DNA of 64,000 nucleotides from Echinometra lucunter (Eukaryota; Echinodermata; Echinoidea; Camarodonta; Echinometridae), in the NCBI GenBank assembly GCA_029962745.1, contig CM057157.1, positions 30,568,503 to 30,632,502 of the forward strand, read 5' to 3'. Below the pieces are notes generated by a model that was given only the letters and a program-made list of their open reading frames with translations, searched no databases and was not told the DNA's origin. The translations under genes were made by a program, and so were the position numbers. Below are positions 1-13,900 of this stretch, one piece after another (the first letter of the stretch is position 1; every line of letters starts with the position of its first letter).

Positions 1-124
1 TATGAATACACCGTGGTAAACCTCTCACCAGGCATGACGTATAGCTTCTCTGTGTCAGCAGTGAGAGAAGGAGAAGGAGGAGAGGGGCCGAGGGGACCCA
101 ACTCTGAAGCAATTACATTACCAG
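1..124 (+). CDS. RPTP exon 1 of window: C-terminal part of an FN3 domain
   Basis: Open from base 1 in frame 1. It reads [20 protein letters not shown], the typical FN3 F-strand pattern (L-x-P-G-x-x-Y-x-x-x-V). Donor GT at 125, leaving phase 1. The upstream boundary is outside the window. Confidence 0.9.
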
Positions 125-1230
125 GTCAGGCTTTAATGTTTTCTCTTCTCTTCCAGTTAAAGGCATTGGCTAACTTTGTAAGCAGCCGATTTAAAAAATT
201 CTCAAACAAAGATAAAACATGTGTAAGAGTACTTGTATTTGTACTCAAAAACCTTGAAACCAACCATAATCTGGAATGAAAAACTGTTAGTAAGACGCAA
301 ACCGTGATGTGATTATTTTTGGTCTCAGAGACAATTAAATACGACGACCGTTTTGCTCGAGTTCAAAAATACCGTTATCTGCCTCCCTCTGTGTGATTCG
401 CCAATACTCATAGTACGCCCTGTGAGCCATGTGCGCATGCGTACTCCTTACGTCTAGTCTGTGCAACAGACCCGATATACTTTTCAAACGTTGGTTCACA
501 TTTCTATATTTAAAAATATTACACTTTTTCACACTATAACCCTTAGGTTTATCCCATTTTCAAGTAGCAAAATGAGTTTTTTAAAACAATGTTAACAATG
601 CCTTTAAAGTGTCCTTTCAAAGAGAATCATGAATATGGCAAAAATTTATCACTAGGTACTGAGAATCTAACAGTGACAATCATATTAAGTTTTAAGTCAA
701 CTATGTATGGGGTGATTGAAAAATACTACAGATAAAACCACCTTCCAGCATCTAGGATACACATGTATACGAGCGATTTGCCAGAAAGATAACGATGTTT
801 TAGTAACATCAAAGAATGCACCAATCCTGCCCAAGCAGACAAATTATGTTCGACCTGTGACGTCACACATGTCGGGAGCTGATCAGGTACAATGTTGCGG
901 CTGTATTTTGTAATGCCTGTGGAGATGTTGTGGCCAAAGTTGGTAAGAGCTTGAAATCTTAATCAAAGGGTCATGAGTTAGACTCCCACTGATGCCTAGC
1001 GCCTTGTGTCCTTCAGCAAGACATTTAATCCATATTTGCTGCACTCTACCCAGGTGTATACATGGGTATAATGTCTATGATAATTCATTGTAAGCACATT
1101 GAGCACGCTTTAGGGTGGATATGTTGCGCAGTATAAATATCTTCATTATGGTTGTTGTTGTTGTCGCTATTTATTATTATCATTATTATTATTATTATTA
1201 CTATCATCATTATAATTTTTATTATTATTA

Positions 1231-1296
<66 letters not shown>

Positions 1297-1328
1297 CCAT
1301 TATTATTATCATTATTATTATCATCATC

Positions 1329-1360
<32 letters not shown>

Positions 1361-1614
1361 TATTATTACCATTATTATTATCATTATTATTATAATTATT
1401 ATTATTGTTATTATTGTTATTATTATCATTATTATTATTATTATTATTATTGTCATTATTGTTATTATTATAATTATTATTGTTAATATTATCATTATTA
1501 TTATTATTATTATTGTCATTATTATTATTATTATTATTATTATCATTATTATCATTATTATTATTATCATTATTATTATTATTATTATCATTATTATTAT
1601 TATCATTATTATTA

Positions 1615-1654
<40 letters not shown>

Positions 1655-2186
1655 CATTATTATTATCATTATTATTATCATCATCATCCTGTCTGTATTC
1701 ATGTAGTTCCAATGACAACAGTTCTACCATCAGAGGAGAGTCCAACCACTACATCAGGGGTGACAACCGGTGGTACACTTCCCATGAGTGATCAACTACT
1801 CCTCTACATCATTATACCAGTAGTCATAGTTATCTGCATCATCATTATTGTTCTGGTCTTGGTCACTATCGGGTTTCAGAGAAGGTAACGTGATGATAAC
1901 AACGATGATGATGATAGTGATGGTGATGATGGTGATGATTATGATGACGATGATGGTGATAATGAAGATGATTATGATGACGACGATGATGATGGTGATG
2001 ATCATGATCATAATGATGATTATTATGATGATGACGAGGAGGAGGATGATGATGATGATGATGATGATGATCATGTTGATGATGACGATGATGATGACGA
2101 GGAAGAGGATGATGATGGTGATGATGATTATGATGATGAGGAGAGGGAAGGAGGAGCAGAAAAAGGAGGATGATGAGGAGGAGGAG

Positions 2187-2218
<32 letters not shown>

Positions 2219-4925
2219 AGAAGAAGAAGAGGAGGAGGATAACAGATGATGATGAGGAAGAGGAGTATGATGATCATCATCATCATCATCATCATGATCA
2301 TGATGATAGAGGTTTACTTGTGATAATGCTCATGACAGCGATGGTAGTGCTGATAGTGATAATATTGATGTTGATTTTATTAGTGGTGGCATAATGATTC
2401 TAAATTCTTGAAAACCTACTTATTCCTTATTCAAACAACAACATGATCAGTATATATTATCATATAGATTTACATTTTCTTTTTTAAAGGAAAAGACGAA
2501 AGATGTTTCATGACAGAAGAGAACGCATCGTCTTGGAAACACAAGCAATCAATGATTATGGTGATGTCCAGCAAGGTAATAAAACAGAACAGAATGAAAT
2601 TTGTTACGTGAAGTAGAGTTTTGCCAGGAAGGTTGGATTCACGACTTCATATTTTGACCTCAACTGTCTTAACCCATTCGTGACAGGAATTATTTAAAGC
2701 CTAATTTGATCAGCTTTTATTCTTCAAATTGGCAACACCAACATTTTTATTTTATTGCTACATTTTTCTTAAAAAACGTCATGTATCTGAAATGAATATA
2801 AATTGATAGAAATTATGATGGGAAGTCAAAAAGTTGCCAATTTGCAGGGGAAAATGGTGATTTTAAACTTTCTATCACATTGCCAATTTAAAGATTTTAA
2901 TGCTTATTTTCTTTTAAAAAATTTTCAGCATCAAACAACGAATATTGACGCAACCAAAACGGGCACAGTTTGTGTAGAATTTTTTGCTCTTTCTACTCAT
3001 GTATTTGGTGTGATTTCTAGGGCTTTGCATCAAAAGATATTAGGCCAAACCACAAAATGTGGACCTCTGTCAGGAATGGGTTAATACATGTATCTTTTAT
3101 TACATTCAAGTATATGGTAATTGGGTATCAAATTTGACATGACACATTAAAGGCTGACAGTTGCCCAATAACAGGAATCTTAGAAGGTATACAGAGACAT
3201 TGCATCTTGTTTGTCATATGATGTCTTTATGTGATGTCTTTATATGAATATTGAAATTGTCATTGTATTGACCTTTGACATACTTGTACATATCGTCTAT
3301 TTAGAGTTAGAAAGGTTGTAATTTGATTCCATGACACAAGCTCCTGCGACAATATCCCTCAAACCGAACAGTAACCTTTAACCCTGGTCCAAACGCTATG
3401 CATAACCCTAACCCTAACCCCTACCCTAAATGAAAGCCTGATCTAAAACCCTATTGCAACTCCGACCCTTAAGGCTTGTTCAACAAACCCTGCGACAAAC
3501 CCCCTCAGGATTTTTAGTGTTCAGATATGGCGCGGCAAACCACACCACTTATGGTAATGAACGCGCATTAGCGCATCACCGCTCAAATAAAAGAGATTTT
3601 TTTCAGAAGTCAAGCTCATGACATCATATTTTGCACTAACGTTTTGATAATTGATTTGTCCTCAGCTTTTTGCCACCTCATCTCCCATTTACATACATGT
3701 ACATCTACTACACCAGAGCCACGGGGGTGGGGGGGGGGGGTTGTGTCATATCTAAACAAACCTTGAACGTGTATCTCTGATGAAATAAAGCCTGGAGCAA
3801 TTGTCACCAGAGCAATTGTCCCCAGATTATGTGTCGGGTCACTGCAGAGTTAATGCCCTTTTTCGCTCTCTATGGACGATGTGTATCATTTGGACTGAAG
3901 AAATGCTTATTGATGGTTTATTAAAGTAGAGAACCACAATGAAGCCTATGAAGAAAAGATTTACCTGACTGCCAGTCAAGATGAAACAGATTCCAAGGTG
4001 GAAAAAGAGAAGAAGACAAAAAGTAAAGCCCCTACTCGGCCAGTGTCTCCACCACCTGAAGCCCCTGGACCCTGTGAGGCGCCCCCTACTGCTCCGAGAC
4101 CTGCATCACATGCTCCTAGACCAATCATTGTAGCAGAGTTTGCGGCTTATGTTCAAAAGAATCGCAGATCAAGGGCATTTGAAGATGAGTGGTCTGTGAG
4201 TAGCAAATAAATTCATTGAAAAGCTGTAAACATGTTTATTAGAGTGGCAATATCATGATTAGTGTGTGTATTGTTACATTTTAAAGAAAAATTTAGCCCT
4301 ATGGGCTCATGAAAAAAATAAATGTGGGCTTAATCAGTCTGTATATCACACCACAGGTAAATTCTATGTAGACCATTGTGTTTTAAAACATAACAATTTG
4401 GGCATTGCTTGGAGTTACAGCATAGTAACATTACAAAAAAGGATGCAAAAAAAAATTGTGCAGTCCCACATATGTCATTTCCTCTACAGTTACAGATTCT
4501 CCATGAAGGAGGCATGCAAAGATCAAATTCATGGTAGACAGTTAATCTCCAATTCGATTTTCATATATGATCCGATTTTCAACCAGCTTGGAGATAAAGC
4601 ATAGAAGAAATACTGATTCAAAATTTGTTTAAGCTGTCTCATTAATTGTAGAATTGCCCAGAGGAAAATGACAACAGATGGTTTGCTAAAATATTGGGTC
4701 AGATTTGTGGATAACAGTTGGAGAGCTTTCCATTGTACTTCTCTATCATAATGTATCATTTCTCTGCAGATGCTTTCAGACGGTAGGTTTTCCCCTTTAA
4801 TTTTTATCATGGTGTAGCTTTTTGCAGTAAATGCTTTAAATGGTAGTTGTTGACATGTATACATACTATTGCACTGTTCTTTTCCTACCTTGAAGGGTAT
4901 AAATGTATAATTGTGGGGTTTTTTT

Positions 4926-4956
<31 letters not shown>

Positions 4957-7900
4957 TAGTTACTACCACCTGACATCAGCCAACCGTGTAAGATTGCCAG
5001 CTTACCAAATAACAAGATCAAGAATCGTTATCGCAACATTTTGGCATGTAAGTATATACCGGACAATAGATTTTCATTTTTAGAGAGGTAGATATCCTCA
5101 GAAGCTTTAAAATCAAAATCACTTTCTTGACCTGTGACCCATCTATGCATTCATCCATTGTTCTAGATCTCTGAATGGGAGTGTGCATTAGAATTTGCCA
5201 GATGAAACTTACATGATTCATTATGCACTTTATTTGATGATTCACTCTGCCTGTTTGGGGTTAATTTTCCTTCCCCTCACGGTATATAAGTTTTTTGAAA
5301 TCGCATGATTATAAATTTTTGAATTCACTAATAGACTTTCAGGGTCTTAAGTGAATAATTCACAATATCTGTAAGGATCTTAAATGGGCATTTAAGTACC
5401 CATTGAGCACGATTTGATTTCAGTGTGAACACGCTTTTTGCATAGACCCTAGCCTGAGTTATCTTGGGTTTAGTATTAAACAGGTTAATAATAGTAATTT
5501 TCTTTGTCTGTAACTTAAACTTGACGAAATTGAATTTTTAGACAGATATTCATATATGGAAGATGTTTAAGGAAATTTTATTGTGAAATGACTTTAAATA
5601 TTTCCAGATGATCACTCCCGTGTGGTATTGGAGAAAGTGAAAGGAGTTCCCAACTCAGACTACATCAATGCCTGCTATATCAATGTAAGTAAATTAAATG
5701 TTTTATATTACAAGTATGATATTCATTTTCATATTAGGTCGCTTTATGGGAAAACGATTTGGCGCATTACGATAATATATGAACACGAAATGCATAACAG
5801 TTGAAGTCAGAATGTGTTTGGCTCAGAGTTAGAACTGTATCATTAGGACATAGATCTTGTATATACCTCTCCTAATGTGATGATCAGTAAGCCTATAAAC
5901 ATTACCCAATCTATCAATCTCATGTGTGAAATTTTTGCCTTTCAATTAAAAATTATCAGCAAGAATGAAATCAGGGATGCCAGTTTTCAGACCAAAGCCT
6001 GAAATCAGGCCCTAATACTTTATTTTCAGGCCATAGTTCAGGCTTTTTTTTACAAGAAAGCTCATTTTACGTGAATTTCAGACCCTCTGATCAATTCTAA
6101 CTAGCGTCCCTGAATAAAATGCCTTTTGTATTCTGGTTATATAGATATATGCTCTACACTTTGTTAAAGCTCCCTGTGTGATATTTGATTTGTGATATTT
6201 AAAGTAGCAATTGCTGCTTGTTCATACATATCTATAAAAGAAAAAACAACAATAACGTGAATAATGAAGGAAAAGATGAGGAAAGATGTTAATTTACATG
6301 TGTTGTATATATGCATGGTTTAGAGTTTGAAGTGAATAATATGGCATATACATGCATGAATCTACAAATGGAAATATTAACTGTTTGTTCTTTGTTTGGA
6401 GTGGTATGCATACCCTAATCTTAGGCAGTTGAGAAAGACAGTTACCTCAATAGATAATTGCTTCTGATTAGTCAGCCATTACATAAAGCTCCAAAGAGTT
6501 CCCTTCTATAGAGATTGTATGTGGAAAGGAACTCTTTGGAGCTAGCTCTGTGATTTAACCTATGGTTGACATGTGTGCATGCTGTGAATATGCATGTCTT
6601 CACTTTCTCCATGTGCTAAGACAGTCATAAAATGAGAAATATTGATGTAGATTGTAATGGTTTATAGCCACTTGGTCTAATACCAGTTGGTCTAATTCCC
6701 AGATTGTCTAACACCACTATGGCTAACCCCCCATTTGGCCTATCATCAGTTTGGTCTAATTGCTGTTTGGTCCTATCATCACTTGGTCTAATACCCACTT
6801 GGGCAAATTGTCATTTTGTCTAATGATCAAACGGTCTTATTTCCACTACGTCTACTTAGTTGTCCTCAGTTCATATATGGACCATTTGGTCTATTACCAG
6901 TTGTCTTATCAGATAGACTAAGTGGTGTTAGATTAAGTGGGTATTAGACAAAATGGGCATAGCCTAACTGGAAATTAGACAGAATGGTTATGGGCTAAGT
7001 GATAATTAGACCAAATGTTTATTCGTCGAAATGGGATTAGACCATGTGGGATGAGACCAAACAGGCATGAGACAAAGTGGGATTAGAGCAAGTGGCAATT
7101 CACCGATAGTAATTTGTCGTCATTGTTAATGATGGAATGTGTTATGACCACACACCTCTTCCCCATCCCTTCATCCGCAGAGTTTTGATAAAGAAAAGAT
7201 GTACATTGCAACCCAAGGTATTGTTTGTAACCCTTCATATGTATCTCTAATATCAGTGCACGTGTACCGATATATGTAACTCTTTGGTGTGGTGTGTCTA
7301 TTGGAAGATTTCCTTTCTTCTTTTCTTTTAATCTGCCCATATTATGTGTATAACGGGAGATATTTTTCCTTCTTTTCATCTAACCTGTCAATATCGTGTG
7401 CTTATAAATGGAAAAATATTTAGTTCTGCATGTATGTTGGCTAACCTGTCACTTTTGAGTGTTTAATGGAAAAAAAATCTTTTGGTTCTACCGTATGTCA
7501 GCTAACCTGTAACTATTGCGTAAAGGGAAATTTGGTTCTGCGTCAGCTAACCTGTCTCTGTTGTGTGTTTAATGGAAAAAAAAACTCTTTTGGTTCTATG
7601 TCGGCTAACCTGTAACTATTGTGTAAAGGGAAATTTGGTTCTATGTCGGCTAACCTGTAACTATTGTGTAAAGGGAAATTTGGTTCTATGTCAGCTAACC
7701 TGTCACTGTTGTGTGTTTAATGGGAAAAAAAACCTTTTGGTTCTATGTCGGCTAACCTGTAACTATTGTGTAAAGGGAAATTTGGTTCTATGTCGGCTAA
7801 CCTGTAACTATTGTGTAAATGGAAATTTGGTTCTGCATCAGCTAACCTGTCACTGTTGTGTGATTAATGGAAAAAAACTCTTTGGGTTCTATGTCGGCTA

Positions 7901-10900
7901 ACCTGTAACTGTTGTGTAAATGGAAATTTGGTTCTATGTCAGCTAACCTGTCACTGTTGTGTGTTTAATGGAAAAAAAAAAAAACTCCCTGGGTTCTATG
8001 TCGGCTAACCTGTAACTATTGTGTAAAGAGAAATTTGGTTCTATGTCAGCTAACCTGTCACTGTCGTATGTACAAAGGGAAATAATTTGGGTTTTGCTTT
8101 GTCACTGTCTTGTGTATATGTATATAATCTCAGATATTCTTTGTTCATTGTATCAACATGTTCATTTGGTTGTGCAGTGCATGATCCCGTAACAATTATT
8201 AGCTCAGTCAGTATTGTAAACTCACTGAATACTTAAAGGCATTGGTTAACATTGTTATGATTTTAAAAAATTTTGTTTTGTTACTTGAAAATGGGATAAA
8301 CATAAGGGTTATAGTGTAAAAATACCAGTCTGAAAGTTTTAAAGTATAATATCCACAGAAAGTATTTTTAAATATCAAAAATGTGAACCAGTGTTTAAAA
8401 AATATACGAGGGTCGGATGCACAGAATAGACATAAGGAGTGCGCATGCACGTGTGACTGACCTTACCGAACTGTGTGTACTGGCGAATCACGCGGCGGGG
8501 GGGCACATAACGGCATTTTCAAATTCAAGCAAAGTGGTCCTCTTAGTGATTGTCTCATGAGACGAAGGATAATAAAATCGCCGTTTGCGTCAACTTACAC
8601 TTTTTCATTCCAAATTATGGTTGGTTTCAGGGTTTTTTAGTACAAATACAAGTACATGTTTCATCTTAGTTTGAGAATTTTTTAAATCAGCTACTCACAA
8701 AGTTAGCCAATGCCTTTAACTTTATTGGAACAAACTCTGTACTACTTTAACATATTCCTATTCCTTAACCTATCAAGCTAAAACCTGATTGCATCTTTAC
8801 ATGTAATTCTGTTTTGGCTTAAATATTTCCATTTAAAGGTAGTAGACCACATTTGCAACATTGTTTCAGAATTTGAAGAGAACAAATAAGCCAATTTGAA
8901 TGAGAGATATTTATGTAGAACTATCATGTTATCAAATTTAGAATAATATTCCAAAGAATAAGTGAAAAATGAATGGTTTTACTCTTAAAGTGTCAGGAAG
9001 ATGCCTTTACAAAACAAAGAAAATAAAAGAAAATTTATGTTGAACATTTCCTTCTCAATCCTAAACGGGAATGTACTGGAATCTAAAACTTTACGAGTGT
9101 TTTTCTGTGGCTTAAAGCAATCTAAAGTAAAACTTTTGTGCAGATTGGGTGCCACTAGCAAATGTGGGCTACCAGCTTTAAGCTAGACCACATACACATA
9201 CTAAACTATACCAAATGTGTGGGATCCTCTTCAGTCGAATGAAGGCATACAAGTGTTCAAATTGTATTCATCAACTATGCTTTCTGTAGGCCATTACATC
9301 CTTGCCACTACGGACAACAAAATAACCCTGAAAAACTAAGGAAAACATACAAGAGCCCTTTCTTTAACCCATTCGTGACTGAGGTCCACATTGTTTTGTT
9401 TGGCCTAATATCTTTTGATGCAAAGCCCTAAAAATCATACCAAATACATGAGTAGAAAGAGCAAAAAATTCTACCCAAACTGTGCCCATTTTGGTTGCGT
9501 CAATATTCGTTGTTTGATGCTGAACATTTTTTAAAGGAAAAATAAGCATTATAATCCTTAAATTGGCACTGTGATAGAAGGTTTAAAATCACCGTTTTCC
9601 CCTGCAAATTGGCAACTTTTTGACTTATCATCATAATTTCTGTCAGTTTATATTCATTTCAGATACATGACATTTTATAAGAAAAATGTAGCAATAGAAT
9701 AAAAATGTTGGTGTTGCCAATTTGAAGAATAAAAGCTGTTCAAATTAGGCTTTAAATAATTCCTGTCATGAATGGGTTAATAAATTCATTTTTAAGTGTC
9801 AACAGATGTTGTTCTGTAGAGTTGAGTTCCATGCAAGTAATTTTCTCCTGTAACTCTGTAAACTTTAGGGAAAAAGCCACTACTGAGCAGACTAGTTGAT
9901 GATATTATATGCTCTTGCATAGTAGTAGTTGGTGAATGTGGTGTAGGCCTCAATGTAAATTGTTTTCCTTTTTGATCTCCTATCTGAATACAAATGTAGC
10001 TTTTCTTTTTCAAGAGTTTTTATCTCTAGGCATATACCTCCTGAGCCTATACCTTCTAACAGAATCTAAGCATTTCTTTTCCTGTGGGTATTTTGATTGG
10101 TCTCCTTCAAAGGAATTGTCATTATTTCATTCTCACTTCTTCTTTTCAAATTTACCCCTTCCTGTCACTGAAGTCTGCATTAATTCAATTTTCCCTGCTT
10201 TAGTCTACATAATTCTTTTTGTGTAACCAGTCATTTTTCTCAGGCTTGTCTTTGTGGTGTGAATGAGGGAATTAGAACTAATGTTATTTTCTTTTTATCT
10301 CGACTACTCATAACCTTTACCTTGACATCTTTACACTGTGCATCTGTAGTTGTATACTTGGTCAGTTTCCTTACATTTTAACCAAGACCTAGCACTAGAT
10401 GCTAACAACAGAAAAGGTTGTACATGTACATATGACATGAAACCAAGAAACCCTAGAGCTTACTCAATAATCTGTGAAGAAATAGAGCTGGAATGAATAT
10501 GTCAGCTGCAAAATGTTATTCTTCTTGGCTGAGGCAAACACAACAATTAATGGTGGTCATGTTTTATTGTATTTGATGTTTTTCTCTCTTGAACATCAAA
10601 GTCTTGTCATGTTTAACATTTGAAGAAAATAGGGCCCTGGACAAATATATCTAAAGCAAACTTTAGATTGATCTCCTTTACTGAGGCTTACGCAACAATT
10701 CTGCCATACTTTGACAAATGGAAGCAAGTGACATATCAACCAAATTTGAGTTTTAATATTTTCATATTTTATGGTTTTACCTAATGTAATGTCTTTTTCC
10801 AGGCCAAATTTTATGCATGAACACTCATCCTGCTCAGAGATATGTTAGGCAAGACATCATGGTATTGCATTGACGTCAGTGTAAATGACAGAATGATATA

Positions 10901-13900
10901 TTTTGCTCTTTTACTGGAAATGTCACTTTTGTCACTTGCCTCCTTTTACTAAAATAAGGCAGAATTAATGCTGGATATGTGTTGCTGTTCCTGCTTGTGT
11001 AATGCATTCTGTGGGGTTTTTTTTTTTCTGTCTTCTACATCAGAGGTCTGTCATGGTTAAATTATGAAGAAACGATGTCTGAGCCAAATATCATTTGAAG
11101 GTTTCCATGGTGATGGAACATTTGGCAGTAGAAGGTTTCACAGTACACCATGTATTCTTTCTTGGAGATGAGTGTGGTCCTGGAAAGGACTTACTCACTC
11201 TTGACATTCCATTAACCCATAGCAGTACAGAGCTTTCTTGAGGTCTAAATTAATCATCTTCAATCCTCAAATTGGCAATACAAATTATTTTTTTCCACGT
11301 TTACATAGCTTGAAAAAAATAGATATGGATATAACATAAACCAAAATGAAATATAAATGAAATATAATTGTAAAATTGAATCAGAAATTGCCAATTTGAA
11401 CACAGAAATAGTGATTATATATTATTCACTGCGTTGCCAATTTAAAGAGTTTAATGATAAGTTACACTTAAACTGCTCTAATTCGAGAACGCCACACCAT
11501 ACAGCGATGGGAATGGACTCAAATTTGTCAGTGCATTTTTCTCTTTCTGCGCATGTATGATATGTACTGCCCAACATTCTGGACCAACAGATACTGCAAA
11601 AGCATCTCCTAAAGGTGACACTGTACCTCTATGGGTTAAGCATGTTCTTACCGTCCTCAGGAGAACTGTCCCTCTACTAGGTTGTAGGACCTAATAAAGT
11701 CATCAGGAAAACCACCCTGAAGACAGTAAGAATATGCTTACCAAAACGTCTAGAGTGAGTGAGCCCTTTCCTGGACCACACTAATTTCCAAGAAGTAATA
11801 CATGTACATGGTTTACCATGAAGCCAATGTCTGAGCCAAATTCATCAGGGCCGGTATTCTGAAAATTGTGTTATCCTTTATCTTACTTTGACTGCCATAG
11901 CAATCAGAAATAGCATACACTATTGGCTCACATCGCGCACTTTTGTCTTGCGTGCTGGTCATTTGCGCAGTTCAGACCAATCATAAGTACGCCTTTAAAA
12001 TTTGTTATGACAATTAACACAGTGAAGATAGAATAAAAGATAACACAATTTTCAGAATACCGGCCCAGGAGAAAATGTTACATTGTTATACCTGTTCAAA
12101 ACTTACATAGGGATTTCTTAGGTTTGTGTATTACATGTTGTCCTTTAATAATTGCCTACATCAGAGATTTCTCTATCATATTTATTATCTGAAATGTTTA
12201 TGAAGTGAATGAATGTATTTGCTCATGAATTGCGAGTTACAATTTGTTTATAAATGGTCTTGTCAATTTTGATCTTTTCGTAGGACCAAATAAAGCATCA
12301 TTGCTTGACTTTTGGAGGATGGTTTGGATGGAGAATGTGCACAATATCGTCATGGTTACCAATCTAGTCGAGGAGGGAAAGGTACACTTATGTCTTTATA
12401 TGTTCCCCCTTACCTATGCATCTATATTACATATACATGTAGATCACATTCATAAGAATATAACCCCAACTGGAGCTTTCCAATGTCATTGAAATATACC
12501 ATTGACTTACAAGCATTGAACTTTTTCTTGCTTTCTTTTTTATTTTTTGTTAAATTTGCATATGATCTTTGAAAATCAAACTATTCTTTACTTTTTTTCT
12601 GTTAATTAGAAATTGTGATAAACTTGAACTACGGGTCACAAGTTTGAGGGGAAAGAATAATATAACATGTTTTCTTGCTTTTAGCATTAACCCATTCATT
12701 ACAGAGGTCCACATTTTGTGGTTTGGCCTAATATCTTTTAATGCAAAGCCCTAAAAATCATACCAAATACATGAGCAGAAAGAGCAAAAAATTCTACACA
12801 TAATGTCCCCATTTTGGTAGCGTCAATATTCATTGTTTGATGCTGAAAAATTTTTAAAGGAAAATAAGCATTAAAATCCTTAAATTGGCAATGTGATAGA
12901 AAGTTTAAAATCACTGTCTTCCCCTGCAAATTGGCAACTTTTTGACTTCTCATCATACATTCTGTCAATTTATTTTTATTTCAGATACATGACAGTTTAT
13001 AAGAAAAATGTAGCAATAAAATAAAAATGTTGGTGTTGCCAATTTGAAGAATAAAAGCTGATCAAATTAGGCTTTAAATAATTCCTGTCACGAATGGGTT
13101 AATATTGACAAAGATGATACAATAATGGTGGTTTCTCATATAGCGCTCATGTGGTCATGCAGTAACACTCCCGGGCCCCGTCTTGTAAAGAGTTGTGATT
13201 GATGCAAATTGATCGCAACTTTGAGATTAATAACTCCTATCTCTTCAGTACACAGTTGAGATCAAATTCAAGTTAACGAAAGTAATAAATGTTACGGCCT
13301 AAGAGCCTGATTAGTTAAGAGTGACATTTTTGTCCGTCCAAGATCATTTTAAAAAAAAAAACAGTTTCAACTCTTTCAGTGATGCCCTTCACAATGAAGC
13401 ATAAGATAGCTCAACTAATTTCATCTCTTCATTTTTACAGATCTTTAAACTTTCAAAATTTGTCAAATGCCTTCCGAGACCAACCGATCAGGTTCATAAC
13501 ATGTATGATTTCTATCCTAACAGAATAAATGCATCCAGTACTGGCCTAATGAAGGTGAGGCGCAGATGTATGGAAACATTCAAGTTACATGTCATCGTGT
13601 AGATGTCTGTCATCGTTACGTCATCAGGATCCTAACCACCACAAATGTGAGAGTCCTTCCATTTTATTTCATTCTCAAAAAGGAAACTTAATATATAAGT
13701 TCAAATTAAAGATAAAGTTAAGTTCTGGTCGTGAGATTGAATTGTGAAAGAAACTGCCTCAAAGTAATTGAGAAAGGTTGATTATAAAGCACTTAAGAAT
13801 TGGTGTATGCTGTAAGGTTTTGGAATCACAAAAATGATAAGAAATTGACTCAATTCTGTTTAGATTCACATGCACTGCCCCCAGAAATGCATGTATGGGA

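Noticed and set aside
1085..1745. Long ORFs on both strands (poly-Ile, poly-Asn, poly-Tyr)
   Set aside because: Purely translated (ATT)n microsatellite.
2803..3084. 93-codon ORF, also seen in reverse at 9364 and 12738
   Set aside because: It lies wholly inside a non-coding MITE; the similar ORFs are copies of the same element.
3380..3430. CCCTAACCC-like motifs suggesting telomeric repeats
   Set aside because: Only a few irregular units (ACCCTAACCCTAACCCCTACCC); too short and interstitial.
7563..7901. 112-codon Cys/Leu-rich ORF resembling a repeat protein
   Set aside because: It follows the minisatellite exactly, and the frame breaks where units vary.
7390..8090. CRISPR-like direct repeats
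   Set aside because: Contiguous tandem units with no unique spacers, in an animal intron.
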